This document shows, in pieces, positions 43,693-55,458 of a DNA stretch of 64,000 nt (the first letter of the stretch is position 1; every line of letters starts with the position of its first letter). The stretch comes from Heloderma charlesbogerti (lineage: Eukaryota > Chordata > Lepidosauria > Squamata > Helodermatidae). Both the position numbers and the translations under genes were made by a program. A model generated the notes under the pieces. The model did not search any database. It was not told where the DNA came from and saw only the letters and a program-made list of their open reading frames with translations. Where the stretch lies: contig JANEZZ010002683.1 in NCBI GenBank assembly GCA_026122225.1, forward strand, positions 682,001-746,000, given 5' to 3'.

Positions 43693-46600
43693 CTCATAGA
43701 ATCATACAATAGTAGGGTTGGAAGGCACCTACAAGACCATCGAGTTCAACCCCCTGCTCAGTGCAGGAATCCAAGTCAGAGCATCCCTGACAGATGGCTG
43801 TCCAGCCTCGTCTTGAACGCCTCCAGTGTGGGAGAGCCCACCACCTCCCTGGGGAATTGGTTCCATTGTCGTATTGCTCTAACAGTCAGGAATTTTTTCC
43901 TGATGTTCAGCTGGAATCTGGCATCCTGCAATTTGAGCCCCCTATTCCGTGTCCTGCACTCTGGGATGATCGAGAAGAGATCCTGGCCTTCCTCTCTGTG
44001 ACAGCCTTTCAAGAACTTGAAGAGCGCTATCCTATCTCCCCTCACTCTTCTCTTCTCAAGGCTAAACATGCCCAGTTCTTTCAGTCTCTCTTCATAGGGC
44101 TTTGTTTCCAGTCCCCTGATCATCTTTGTTGCCCTCCTCTGAACCCTCTCCAGCTTGTCAGCATCCTTCTTAAAGTGTGGTGCCCAGAACTGGACACAGT
44201 ACTCCAGATGAGGCCTAACCAGTGCTGAGTAAAGGGGGACTAGTGCTTCCCGGGATTTGGAAGGTATGCTTCTATTAATGCAGCCTGAAATAGCATTGGC
44301 CTTTTTTGCAGCCATATCACATTATTGGCTCATATTCAGCCTGTGATAGACAACAATTCCAAGATCCTTCTCGCTTGTAGTGTTGTTGAACCACGTATCC
44401 CCCATCTTGTAACCATGCATTTGGTTTCTTTTTCCTAGGTGCAGAACTTGGCATTTATCCCTATTAAATTTCATTTTGCTGTTTTCTGCCCAGTGCTCCA
44501 GTCTATCAAGATCCCTTTGAATTTTGTTTCTGTCTTCCAAGGTATTAGCTATCCCGTCCAATTTTGTGTCATCTGCAAATTTGATCAGCATTCCCTGCAC
44601 CTCCTCCTCCAAGTCATTAATAAAAATGTTGAAGAGCACTGGGCCCAGGACTCAGCCCTGTGGTACCCCGCTTGTTACCCCTCCCCAGAGGCACTGCAGG
44701 GCACCGTGTCAAAAGTTTTGCTGAAGTCAAGGTATCTGATGTCCACCGCATTTTCACAGGCCACAAGGGAGGTTACCTGATCAAAAAATGAGATCAGATT
44801 CATCTGGCAGGACTTGTTCTTGACAAATCCATGTTGGCTTCAGTAATCACTGCATTGTTTTCAAGGTGCTTACAGATGGGTTGCTTGATAATTTGCTCCA
44901 GAATTTTCCCAGGGATTGATGTCAGACTGACTGGTCTGTAGTTCCCAGGTTCCTCCTTTTGACCCTTTTTGATGATAGGGACAACATTAGCCCTCCTCCA
45001 GTCATCTGGCATTTCACCCGTCCTCCATGATTGCTCAAAGATAATAGACAACGGTTCTGAGAGTTCTTCTGCCAGTTCCTTTATTAGTCTAGGATGCAGC
45101 TCCTCTGGCCCTGGAGATATGTATACATTCAGTAATTAGGTGTTCCTTGACCATATGCCTATTGATCTCAAGCTGCAATCTTTTCCCTTCAGCCTGTACT
45201 TCGCCTTTGCCAGGTGGGGTTACAGACCCTCTTTTGGGAGAAGACTGAGCCAAAGTAGGAATTGAGCACTTCTGCCTTTTCCTTGTCCGCTGTTATCATT
45301 TTGCCATCCTTATTTAGTAGCTGAACCACCATTTCTTTCCTCTGCCTTTTACTATGCTGAAGAAAGCCTTTTTGTTGCTTTTAGCATCCCTTGCTAACCT
45401 CAGCTTGTTCTCAACTTTAACCTTCCTGACGCCATCCCTGCAATTCTGTGCTACCTGCCTGTACTATTCCTTTGTTACTTGGCCTTCCTTCCACTTCCTA
45501 TATGTGTGCTTTTTTGTTTTCAGGTCATCTCTTAGGTTTTTATGAAGCCACATTGGCTTCTTCTATTGTCTTCCACCTTTTTTTCTTGTTGGAATTGTTT
45601 GTAATTGTGCCTTGAGAATTTCCTTTTTTTAAAATTCCCACCCATCTTGGACTCCTTTTCTCGTTAGAGTCGCTTGCCATGGGACCTTACTGATCATTGT
45701 TCTGAGTTGGTTAAAATCAGCTTTCCTAAAATCCAGGGTACAGGTTTGGCTACACTCGGCTTTTGCTTCCCTTAGAACCAAGAACTCAAGGATAACATGG
45801 TTGCTTTCCCCCAGAGTTCCTGTAACTGCTACTTTACCCAGTAAGTCATCTCTCTCTGTTGGTTTGGATCAAGTCAAGGATAGTGGGTCCTCTAGTTCCT
45901 TCCTCTACTTTCTGTAGGAGGACGTTATCTGCCATACAAGTCAGGAATTTCCTGGAGGGGCTATGTTTTGCAGAATTTGTCTCCCAACAAATATCGGGGA
46001 AATTGAAGTCCCCCATTACTACTACATGATGCTTCCTTAAAACATTGGCTATTTGCTTTTCAAAAGTTTCATCCTCATCTTCTCCTTGATTGGGTGGCCG
46101 GTAGTAGACTCCGACCACCAGGTTCCTTTTATTCTTTCCTGTATTTATTTTAACCCAGATGTTCTTGATGGGGCTACCAAGCTCCTCCTCCTGTATTTCT
46201 GTGCAGAGATAAGTATTTTTAACATATAGTGCAACCCCACCTCCCTTTCTGTTCCTCCTGTTCTTTTTGAACAAGTTATATCCTTCAATTGCTGTATTCC
46301 AGTCATGAGAGTCATCCCACCAAGTCTCGGTTACACCTATCAAGTCATAATTTCCCTCCTGTATTAAGAGTTCACGTTCGTTCTGTTTGTTTCCCATACT
46401 CTGGGCATTAGTATATAGACATCAAAGACCATGTGCTTCATGGTCTGGCTTTCTTCCTACATGTCTGTGAAGACTATTATTGGGCGCTATTAGAACTGTT
46501 CTCTCCATTGCCTTCGTCCATTGTTATCCCCAACTTTACATCTCCCTTCCCCGTAGGATTCAGTTTAAAGCCCTCCTGATGAAGTTCTTCATGCTGTGGC

Positions 46601-46745
46601 CAAACACATTCTTCCCATCCTTTGTGAGGTGCAACCCATCCCTTGCCAACAGTCCATCTTCCAGGAATTATAGCTCGTGGTCCCAGAATCCAAATCTTTC
46701 GCACCAGCACCATCTTCATAGCCAGTCATTCACCCACTCTTAGGT
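43693..46745 (-). mobile_element. CR1 LINE, 5' truncated in ORF1
   Basis: The 3' terminus is at 43693. Minus-strand ORF2 C-terminus at 44315-43776 ([55 protein letters not shown]) is intact for 179 codons. Upstream are FADDTKLDGIANTLEDRN and PVSLTSIPGKILEQIIKQ, then the endonuclease at 46397-45846 ([25 protein letters not shown]), and an ORF1 remnant near 46.7 kb. A small deletion sits near 44,688. Confidence 0.9.
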
Positions 46746-47323
46746 TTGCTCCCCCCCTTATGTTTACATCTACTCATCTGAATGAGTGTTGTTTGATCCC
46801 TGTCTCTGCTTTTCCTGTCTTTCTGTAATCTTTTCTTGACCCACTTTTGGATACATGATTTCATCCCTATTTCAAACAAATTCCTATTTTATTTTACAGG
46901 CTCCTTCACGTGGAGCTTTTATCCTTCTATTGAGAGTGCTCACTCACATAAGTTTTTGTGTCCTTTTCATGATGTCATTAACTTACAAGACACATCCAGA
47001 GGTATTTCCTTGTTATTCCATCTCACATAGATCCAGAACTAATGAACCATTTTTTTAACTCTGAATGTTACGTGATTAAAACAGCCACTAGATGGCACTG
47101 TTTCATTGAGTTCTATGGAACCTTGAAAATTAAAAGCTTCCCTCTCAGCAATCACATGGGAACCCGCAATAAATGGGGAAAGGCTCCAGAATGGGAGGAC
47201 TGTGAGGGTTTTCTTTAGTGTAAAGTCAGCCTACATTTACATATATGCAGTCATTCTACTGTACATGTAAAGACCATTTGATAGCACCAAGTGTGTCCAA
47301 TGTCACCTCCCTTGGATTGCTGT
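46746..47323. other. No gene; CTCF-like motif
   Basis: CCACTAGATGGCAC at 47085-47098 repeats the 14-mer at 4889-4902. Nothing else is supported. Confidence 0.4.
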
Positions 47324-47331
47324 ATAACGCC

Positions 47332-47942
47332 TAGGGGTGCACGAAAGCCACTTACCTGGTCTTGCAGCTTGCTTCGCGGTGGGGGGGAGGCGCTTCGCTG
47401 CTCCCCCTGAAGTTCAGGCCGGGGGGGGAGGCTTCCCTCCTCGCCCGGCCGAAATTCAGGCCGGGGGGGAGGCTTCCCGCCTCGCCCAGCCGAAATTCAG
47501 GCCGGGGAGGAGGCGCCTCGCCCGGCCGCGAAATAAAAAGTTAAAAAAAAAAACGCCCCCGTGATAGGCTACGTGACGATTAACGTAGCCTATCACGGCT
47601 AGATCTGCAAAGTCAGCCATGATAGGCTACGTTAATCGTCACGTAGCCTATCATGGGTGACTTTGAAAAAAAAAAAAAAGCGCGTACGCAAATGGCAGCC
47701 CCCATAGGGAGCCGCCATTCGAGTTCCTTATTTGGTCGCTGTAGTCTACGTAAATCTTTACATAGACTACGGCGAAAATAAGGGCAACGCAAATAGCCCT
47801 TATTTGCGTTGGGAAAGGTAAGTCCCATCCCGGGAGGGGCAGGGGGGGGGCGGAGAATTTCTCCCCGAAACTACTTCGGGGGGCCGAATATGTTGGCACT
47901 CGGCCCCCCGAAGTTTCGGGGAGAAATTCTCCCCCATCCCTA
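47332..47942 (-). mobile_element. hAT-A copy 5, deleted, 611 bp
   Basis: TAGGGGTG...CATCCCTA with perfect duplication ATAACGCC at 47324-47331 and 47943-47950. It keeps one arm (two GATAGGCTACGT hairpins, the AATGGCAGCCCCC module, one TAGTCTACGTAAATC hairpin). Just past the palindrome centre it jumps to GGGAAAGGTAAGTCCC, so the other arm and the ATG of the exon-like module are lost. Confidence 0.92.
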
Positions 47943-47950
47943 ATAACGCC

Positions 47951-48485
47951 GCAGTGCACGTTCATCTCTTCCATGTTGCAACTTGTGTGTTGACCAAACC
48001 CCTGTCACAAAGGGGAAGCAGGCTTCCAGTCCAATCCCTAACTAATGCTTTCCATAGAAGCCTGTGCAAACCAAAAATATGTACATTTTGGCAAATATTG
48101 GGACCTATCTTCCCCCACCTGCCTTAGCTAAGCAGTTCGGTGATTCCACGATCAAATGCATCAGGGGATATTCTGCAGTAGGATTTCATGATTTTATTCC
48201 AGCACCCAATCCCACACAGCTGGACCTCTTAAGCTGAGAGTAAAGTTTTTCGAACTACCATGGGAATCTTGTTGTGCTACTTAACATTCTGGCACAGATG
48301 TTTCCCAGGATGTAGAGTGGTGAATAACTGACAATGGAGGTTCTAGCGTCAAGATAGGATACTATAAACCAAGGGGATCACAATAGTATTAGGTCATGAT
48401 CAATAATAGCCATGAACTAGAAATGTTATCAACTCAGGAAGTGACGCTTGAAATGGGAAACATCAGGTCTCACAGGCTAAAACAC
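47951..48485. other. No gene recognised
   Basis: No supported feature. Confidence 0.4.
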
Positions 48486-49229
48486 AAATACTATAGGGAT
48501 GTATGAATCCCTTACCTTGTTCTGTTCTGGGGATCCATGGGCGGGGGGATCCATCCCTTCCCCTGGAATCCTCCCCAGCCAGCTCTGCTCTGCGGCAAGG
48601 TCGTAGCAGCCGCCATTTGCGTCCTTGCATTAGGCTGTGATAGGCTACATAAGTATTTACGTAGCCTATCACAGCAAAGAGTAGGGGCGCAAATGGCATA
48701 GCGGCTGCCATTTGTGTCCCTGCTCTTTGCTGTGATAGGCTACATAAGTATTTATGTAGCCTATCACAGCCTAATGGAGGCACGCAAATGGTGGCCGCTA
48801 CGATGGGAGGTTTACTTCTTGGGAGGACAGCAATGACAAATCTTGATAAAATAGTTAAGAGCAGAGACATCACACTGACAACAAAGGTCCGCATAGTTAA
48901 AGCAATGGTATTCCCCATAGTAACCTATGGCTGCGAGAGGTGGACCATAAGGAAGCCTGAGCGAAGGAAGATAGAATTGTGGTGCTAGAGGAAAATTCTG
49001 AGAGTGCCTTGGACTGCAAGAAGATCAAACCAGTCCATCCTCCAGGAAATAAAGCCAGACTGCTCACTTGAGGGAATGATATTAAAGGCAAAACTGAAGT
49101 ACTTTGGCCACATCATGAGAAGACAGGATACCCTGGAGAAGATGCTGATGCTAGGGAAAGTGGAAAGCAAAAGGAAGAGGGGCTGACCAAGAGCAAGGTG
49201 GATGGATGCTATTCTGGAGGTGACGGACT

Positions 49230-50163
49230 TAGGGATGGTGGAGAATTTCTCCACGAATCTCCGGGAGGCTGAATGCCAATGCATTCGGCCCCCCCGAAAT
49301 TGGTGGGGAAATTCTCTGCCCCCCCGCCCCCCCCCCGGGATGGGACTTACCTCTGTCAAATGTCCCTCTCGGCGGCGGGTCCCGGCGGCATTTCGGCAGG
49401 GGCGGCAGCTGGTCTTCTGACCGGCCACCGCCGCCGCCATTTCCCAGTAAAATATATAATAATAAAAAAGTGATAGGCTACGTAACGATTTACGTAGCCT
49501 ATCACGTAGCTAGATTTTCAAAGTCAGCCGTGATAGGCTATGTAAATCGTTATGTAGCCTATCACGGGTGACTTTGAAAAAAAAAAAGCGCGTACGCAAA
49601 TGGCGGTGCCCATGGGCGCCGCCATTTGCGTTCCTTATTTGGGCATGGGTAGTCTACGTAAAGATTTACGTAGACTACGGCGAAAATAAGGGCAACGCTA
49701 TTTGCGTTGCCCTTATTTTCGCCGTAGTCTATGTAAATCTTTATGTAGACTACCCGTGACCAAATAAGGAATGCAAATGGCGGCGCCCATGGGCGCCGCC
49801 ATTTGCGTACGCGCTTTTTTTCCCTTTCTTTTCAAAGTCACCCGTGATAGGCTACGTAAAGATTTATGTAGCCTATCATGGCTGAATTTGAAAATCTAGC
49901 TGTGATAGGCTACGTAAATCGTTACGTAGCCTATCACATTTTTTTTTTTTTTACGATTTATTTCGCGGCCGGGGAGACAGGGCACTCCCCCCCAGCCAGA
50001 ATTTCGGCAGCAAGGGATGGGGCGCCTCTCCCCCGGCCTGAATTTCGGCCGGGAGGGGCGGGGCGCCTCCCCCCCGCCAAGAATTTCGGGGGGAGAACCA
50101 GAGTGCCTCCCCCCCCACCGAAAACAGCTGCGGGACCAGGTAAGGGACTTTCGTCCATCCTTA
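49230..50163 (+). mobile_element. hAT-A copy 6, 934 bp
   Basis: TAGGGATGG...CATCCTTA with perfect duplication GACGGACT at 49222-49229 and 50164-50171. The complete nine-module palindrome is about 49470-49937, centred near 49702. The outward ATG module is at 49440-49351 (minus; MAAAVAGQKTSCR..., 30 codons to GAG/GTAAGT), shorter and out of phase with copies 1, 2 and 7. The right end has CCAGGTAAGGGACTTTCGTC. Confidence 0.93.
49470..49937. repeat. Nested palindrome core of hAT-A copy 6
   Basis: A ~468-bp inverted repeat. From outside in: GTGATAGGCTACGTAACG hairpin, GATAGGCTATGTAAATCG hairpin, GCGTACGCAAATGGCGGTGC hairpin, TAGTCTACGTAAAG hairpin, and the central GGCGAAAATAAGGGCAACGC with its mirror; then the same set in reverse. 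Confidence 0.92.
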
Positions 50164-50536
50164 GACGGACTCGACCTTGGGGGAGCTGGGGGTGGCGACG
50201 GCCGACAGAAAGCTCTGGCGTGGGCTGGTCCATGAAGTCACGAAGAGTCGGAAGCGACTGACCGAATAAACAACAACAACACATGACGGCCACCATTTGC
50301 GGCCGCAGCAGCCTGCCAGCAGCAGGAAGACAAGCCAGAGCTGCCGGCGCATCCACTGACAGCGCCCGCCACATCTGCCGCCACTGCATCCGCCGCCAGG
50401 TAGGTCTGTCTCAGGGGGGATTTCGGGGGGTGGCAGGGGGGAGGCCGTTCCGCCACAGACTCCGGGGGGCTGGATTCCAAAGAATCCGGCCTCACTGGAG
50501 TCCACGGCGGATTTCTCCAACATCCCTAAAATACAA

Positions 50537-51240
50537 CTATTTTTGAGACAACTGATTCATTTGTCACTGACATATACCATGATGGTCATGGATGTTGACT
50601 CACAGACATGCTTTTTTTTTAGCTAGAAATCCGGTTTTGAGACCAGGAGGTACAGATTTTTAGACTAAATTTAGTATTGTGTTGATATTTGTATTGTATT
50701 CAAAAGAAACATAAAATCTGATTGTGTGTAAGCAGATAAGCATGTTTAAAAAATATGCTTAACATGTACAAAAGGCATTCCAGTGATCAAAGATTTCATT
50801 TCTCCATGGCAGAACTCACCTTCTTTGCTTGACTTGGGAAAACTGGTAAGATGCCATATTTACTATGATGTTTTGCACTTCATAAGCCTTGTAGCTAGAA
50901 ATGTATCTTGAAGTTGTTTTTATTTTGTTTATGTCAGCATTGTGTGCTTAGTGTATATCCTGTACTAGAGAATTAAGTAAAAGACAGCAGAGACAAAAGC
51001 TTGGTCTCTGAGAGTTGTTGCTGAACTAAAACTCTGTGTGTCTAGTACCAGAAGTTGGCAAAAAACCCGCATTTCCTGGTGACACCTTGTGGTGGGGAAA
51101 TTAAGTGGGAGTGGTTAACTAGTGGGCCAAGCCTCCCTACATACTGGTATTCCATTTCATAGAATCTCCGGGTTCTATGATTTGTCCAGATTTGTGACAA
51201 CGTGATACTTCACCATCTATTATCTTGCATCTACACACCC
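50537..51240. other. No gene recognised
   Basis: AT-rich sequence without a supported feature. Confidence 0.4.
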
Positions 51241-52520
51241 CTAGGACACACACAAACCCGACCACAATAAAATCGCGCCGATACTCAAATCAACATTCTA
51301 CTAAGCGAACAAAACAATAATTAATAAATTAATTGAGCACTCAACAAGCGTTCCCTACATATATGACACAGACTTATCGCAATATCTCATCACACCGCTA
51401 AATATTAAAACGAGATATTAAATCGCAATTTTTAATACATCTACATATCTACCACACACCAACTAATAAATCTGATGTTATTTAAGTTACAAGGATGTGT
51501 AAAGGGTAGTTTGGGATTCATAGTCGGCGTGTTTTCAGGGGGTCTGGTTCAGAAAAATAAAATAAAAGGTCCTGTTTTTGCTTTTTGAAATATTTCGTTT
51601 TTTTGTTTTAATGTTTTAGCTGAATTATGAAGTTAAATTTGAGTCATCTCTTACTTTTGACTTCTACGTTGCTCGCTATCTGTTATCACATATGCGAGAG
51701 AGGAATGTCGAAGTACGCACACACAATAAGTTTATGTGTCTAGAGAGTATATTATGACCTAATTAGTAGGTTGTATCTTGTCAACTTTAGAGATAGGTAA
51801 TCAGATCTCTCTAGGTAACTGATGAGATTTTTATAAGAACTCAAAGTTAAGACTAGCCTCTGAGAAGAAAAATATATAGTGGAGCGTTATAAAAGTCCCT
51901 AAATATGTTATTTGATAAACAGAAATTATGTTTTCATTCAGATGGATTATGTTCTAGTGTGTTGAGTTAGCTAGTGAGTGAGTCTATCGTGGGATCTTTG
52001 TGATCGAGAACTGAGTTTGTTAGTCGACTTCTTGTGTAGAGGATTAGTATATGAAAATTAAAAATAGATATGAGATTTTAGTTCTCTCAAATTACAAATT
52101 CTAAAATTAGATAGAGAATAATTAGTGAAAAGTGATAGATATATGAAGATGGATTAAAATTATACTCATTTAATTTTATATTTTAAATTTTTGGTTTGTT
52201 TTATTGAGGGTGTTTAGTTAGAGTTTGAGAGGTAAAAAGTAGAATAGTAGGTGATATTTGAGGGATTATGCGATAGAGGAAAGAGGGAAAAAAAAAAATA
52301 GGTTAGTGTATGTTGGAGGTTGATTATTTAATTGTGAAAAAAAAAATAATAAAGGAATATTTAATAGTTGTTTTATGAGAATGGATATTATTTTAGAAAA
52401 AATGATAAGTATATTTATTTTTGAGAATTGTTGTTTGTATTTGAATGATGTATTGTTATAAATAAAGGCAATAAAAATAAAAATATTTAATTAGAACACT
52501 ATCTACTAAGTTATTAATAT
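51241..52520. other. Anomalous strand-skewed, low-complexity block
   Basis: 51241-51480 is rich in A and C with few G. 52021-52500 is almost free of C (about 14 in 480 bases; none in several 60-base lines) and rich in A, G and T. No coding or known repeat. See findings. Confidence 0.6.
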
Positions 52521-52747
52521 TTTTTTTTTTCCCCCATCTGCCAAAGTGCTCAAGTTCCCCCAGTTAGCCAAGGGCCCCAGGGATTTAAAGTGCCACCCTG
52601 ATCCTCGGAGATCCCTTTCTCCAGTGCACCACCCCCAGGCCCCCACCACTCAATTTTCATATACAAGTGCATGTACCCCCATTCTCTACCCCCAAAGGGA
52701 GTAACTGCTGCTACTTTGGCAGCTGTCAAAATAGAAGCAGTCACAGC

Positions 52748-53050
52748 TAGGGATGGCGGAGGAATCCCCTGCAGACTCAACTCAGGCCAGATTCTCAGGA
52801 ATCTGACCTGTGGAGCCGGTAGCAGACTGGCCCCACTCGCCTCCGCCTCTGCCGGATTTCCTGTGGGGCGGTTCTCGGGGCTGTCAGTGCCACCGGAAGG
52901 GCTCCCTTAACAGCTGGCATGGAGAACAAGGGCCTTGGCGTGGCCAGGTATGGCAAGGCTCCTGGGGAATCCGTGGGGCCCCAAGCGGCCCGGGTTTCCC
53001 TACCACAGACCCCCCCCCGAACCAGAAGTTGTGGGGTTTGTACACGCATT
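52748..53050. mobile_element. hAT-B, 303 bp
   Basis: TAGGGATGGCGG at the left, a diverged right end (CACGCATT), and duplication GTCACAGC/GTTACAGC (one mismatch) at 52740-52747 and 53051-53058. The interior is closely related to the copy at 37957 (GGAGAACAAGGGCCTTGGCG is shared). Confidence 0.78.
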
Positions 53051-53058
53051 GTTACAGC

Positions 53059-54320
53059 AATCTGAAAAGGAAAAGGGGGTGGCACCTTGGGCCCCTTGCA
53101 AACAGGTGCAGAGGACTCGGGCAAAGGGGATTCCTAGCATGGCACCTGCAAGGTTCAGGGCAATGCACTGAACCCTGGGGACACCCTTGCTAGGAGGGTG
53201 TCCCCACCGTCCCCACCCATGTCCCCACCATCAACTGTGTAAAGCTATTGAAACAGCCTTGCTACGGTGTAGCCTCAAGTGTTCTTGTGTCTGTTTGATG
53301 TGCAAGGGAACAGGCAAGGCAGGGCCCCATATTTCTGGATACCTGCCGTTGGGCAAGTGCGTAGCTGTGAATAACCAAAATAATAATTAAAAAATGATAA
53401 CTAAAGGGGCCATTTGCACACAAAAACGGGGCTGGGAAAAAGTGTATGTGTGTGTGTGGGAGGGAATTACAGCCCCAATTTTTGCACATTTTTTGCACCA
53501 TCAGGATTGCAGTCAGAGCGGGGACAGGGAGGTTGACAGGAGTGGTGGGGGGGGCACCCCTTTGGGCCCTTTGGAGGGGCTGCTGCTGGCAAGGGGAGAG
53601 GGGGACCAAAAAAGGGCTATCGCTGTTGGAGCAGGGATGGGGCTTGGCAGCAGACAAGGCCAGTTCTGCCACCAAGTCCCCTGGGATGCTGGGCAGAGCC
53701 GGCTGGAGGATTAGGGGAGGTGGGACAAGCCACACATGGTCATTGGTGCATCCCACTGTCTGTTGGGCACACCAACTACGTACTGTGGGCTGTTTGCAAA
53801 ACCACCCACAGTGAGGAGCTTGTCACCTCTCATGGGTTAGCGTGTCGTGCGAATGTGCCCTACGTGGTGTGATCTCACTGGGGCGAGGTGCCTCCTCTAT
53901 ACAAGTTTCAGCATTGATCCTTGAATCCAGGCTGATGTGGTTCTTAATGGTTGTTTTGACCACATGGATTCCCAACTTGCTTCCAATATTGTCATTCCCA
54001 ATCATTTTCCCAGACTTCTTTTAATCCCCATGAATCCCCACACACCTCTGCTATCATTATAGTGGCCCTTTCAGTGCCTCCTTTGATTGAATGCAGCGGT
54101 GTTCCATCAGTGTTAGAGACCTCTGTGCTTCTCCAGAGGTGAAAAGTTTTTGTGCAAATCTTCTGACCTGTAGGATGGGCAGCCAGTTTGTTCACTTTCC
54201 TCGGAGTTTTTCCAATATTTTATCCTCTGTTATTGGTCTTCCTTTTTTGAACAAGTCACTTATCCTATAACTGCCTCTCAGTTCTCAATCTGTGTACATT
54301 TCATATTTCCTTAAGTCTTT
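53059..54320. other. No gene recognised
   Basis: GC-rich in part; no supported exon, RNA or known repeat. Confidence 0.4.
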
Positions 54321-54328
54321 AAATTGAG

Positions 54329-54964
54329 TAGGGATGGGGGAGAAATCCTCCACGGACCCTAGTGAGGCTGGATTCAAAAGAATCCGGCCCCCCGGAGTCT
54401 GTGGAGGATCAGAAGACTTACCTTCACCTCCTGGAGGAATCCTCGCTGGCCAGATCCTCCCTGCAGTCCCTGCTGTTATGTGATAGCCTGCGCAAGAGAA
54501 CGGAGGACAGGAAGGCCTGGTGTGCTATGGTCCATGGGGTCACGAAGAGTCGAACATAACAACTGAACAACAACTATGCAAATATTTGCATAGCCTATTG
54601 CGTTAATGAAAAGCACACACGCAAATGGCGTCCAGGGGGCCATTTGCGGCCATAAAGGCCTTAGTTTAAGGTAAGTGCAGCCATTTACAGCTGCATTTAC
54701 CTTAAACTAAGGCCTTTAAAGCCACAAATGGTGTCCCGGACACCATTTGCATCCAGGATCAGTAGTCCCCTTCAGCCAGCAATACAGAATGGCGGCCATA
54801 TCACTGGCACTTCGGAGCTGGCTGGCAGCTCCGCAGAATTGCCACGGAACGGAGCCAGCTGAAGAGGATTCCGGGGGGAGGAATGGATCGCCTTCCCCTC
54901 TGCGGACCCCTCCTTGCAGACCCGCCGCCCCCGGATTGGCAGTTAAGGGATTCGTACATCCCTA
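54329..54964. mobile_element. hAT-B, 636 bp, with BovB tail inside
   Basis: TAGGGATG...CATCCCTA with perfect duplication AAATTGAG at 54321-54328 and 54965-54972. It contains an outward donor-like AAGGTAAGTC (minus, near 54,420) and a palindrome at about 54,650-54,722 (AAAGGCCTTAGTTTAAGGTAA and mirror). Confidence 0.92.
54497..54574 (+). mobile_element. BovB-like 3' tail, about 78 bp
   Basis: GGACAGGAAGGCCTGGTGTG, CTATGGTCCATGGGGTCACG, AAGAGTCGAACATAACAAC and (AAC)n match the end of the BovB at 10.27-10.36 kb. It lies within hAT-B. Confidence 0.85.
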
Positions 54965-54972
54965 AAATTGAG

Positions 54973-55407
54973 GATGACCTTGGAAAGGCAGTAAAGGAGA
55001 GGCAGGCGCAACAAACACTTTAACCGATGTTTTCATGTAGACAAAGCAGTGCATAAGAAAGGATTCTCAATTTTGGCAAGAATATTGGGCTTAAGGAGCT
55101 GAAATGGTATTTGGTTGAAAAGTTCTATATTTATCCAGGATATTTCTTTGTAATTTTGAATGAGGTATAACACTTGCTTTACTTGCACAGCATATAGACT
55201 ATTTTTAGACTAGGGAAAACCTACCCCCCTTTTTTGGGTGCCTATACCAAATTTACCTGGGTTTTGGTTCATTCAGGCTCAGTTTGCTCTCTGATCAAAA
55301 TGTTCTGCTCTGAAATTAAGCTCATTCTGAATCTTTGGGATGGCACAGGGCTATACATCTAAATATAAAAACAAAATAAAGATCTAAATATAAAAACAAA
55401 ATAAAGA
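54973..55407. other. No gene; short tandem duplication
   Basis: A unit of about 26 bases (ATCTAAATATAAAAACAAAA) occurs twice in tandem at 55357-55407. No other feature. Confidence 0.5.
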
Positions 55408-55458
55408 GGTGAGTCAAACAGAGGCGATGAAACCCAGGCCTACAAGAAGAAGAGAAGA

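Larger units (their letters stand above)
48806..50281 (+). mobile_element. RTE/BovB-type LINE 3' end, split by hAT-A copy 6
   Basis: RT C-terminal blocks LLLGRTAMTNLDKIVKSRDI, TLTTKVRIVKAMVFPI, YGCERWTIRKPER, RVPWTARRSNQSILQEIKP and KLKYFGHIMRRQDTLEKM are recognisably BovB-like but diverged from the 7-10 kb copy. The hAT interrupts at 49230-50163. The tail GAAGTCACGAAGAGTCGGAA and (AAC)n ends at 50281. No clear target duplication is visible. Confidence 0.85.
48494..50528. mobile_element. hAT-B split by an RTE LINE
   Basis: TAGGGATGTATG...CATCCCTA with duplication AAATACTA/AAATACAA (one mismatch) at 48486-48493 and 50529-50536. The left part has two GATAGGCTACATAAGTATTT hairpins with GCAAATGGC centres. 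The right part has GCCAGGTAGGTC facing the end and GGCTGGATTCCAAAGAATCC. The two parts are separated by a LINE at about 48806-50281. Confidence 0.85.

Noticed and set aside
52550..53193. Proline- and glycine-rich frames on both strands
   Set aside because: They overlap a hAT-B element and GC-rich flank; no family is recognised.
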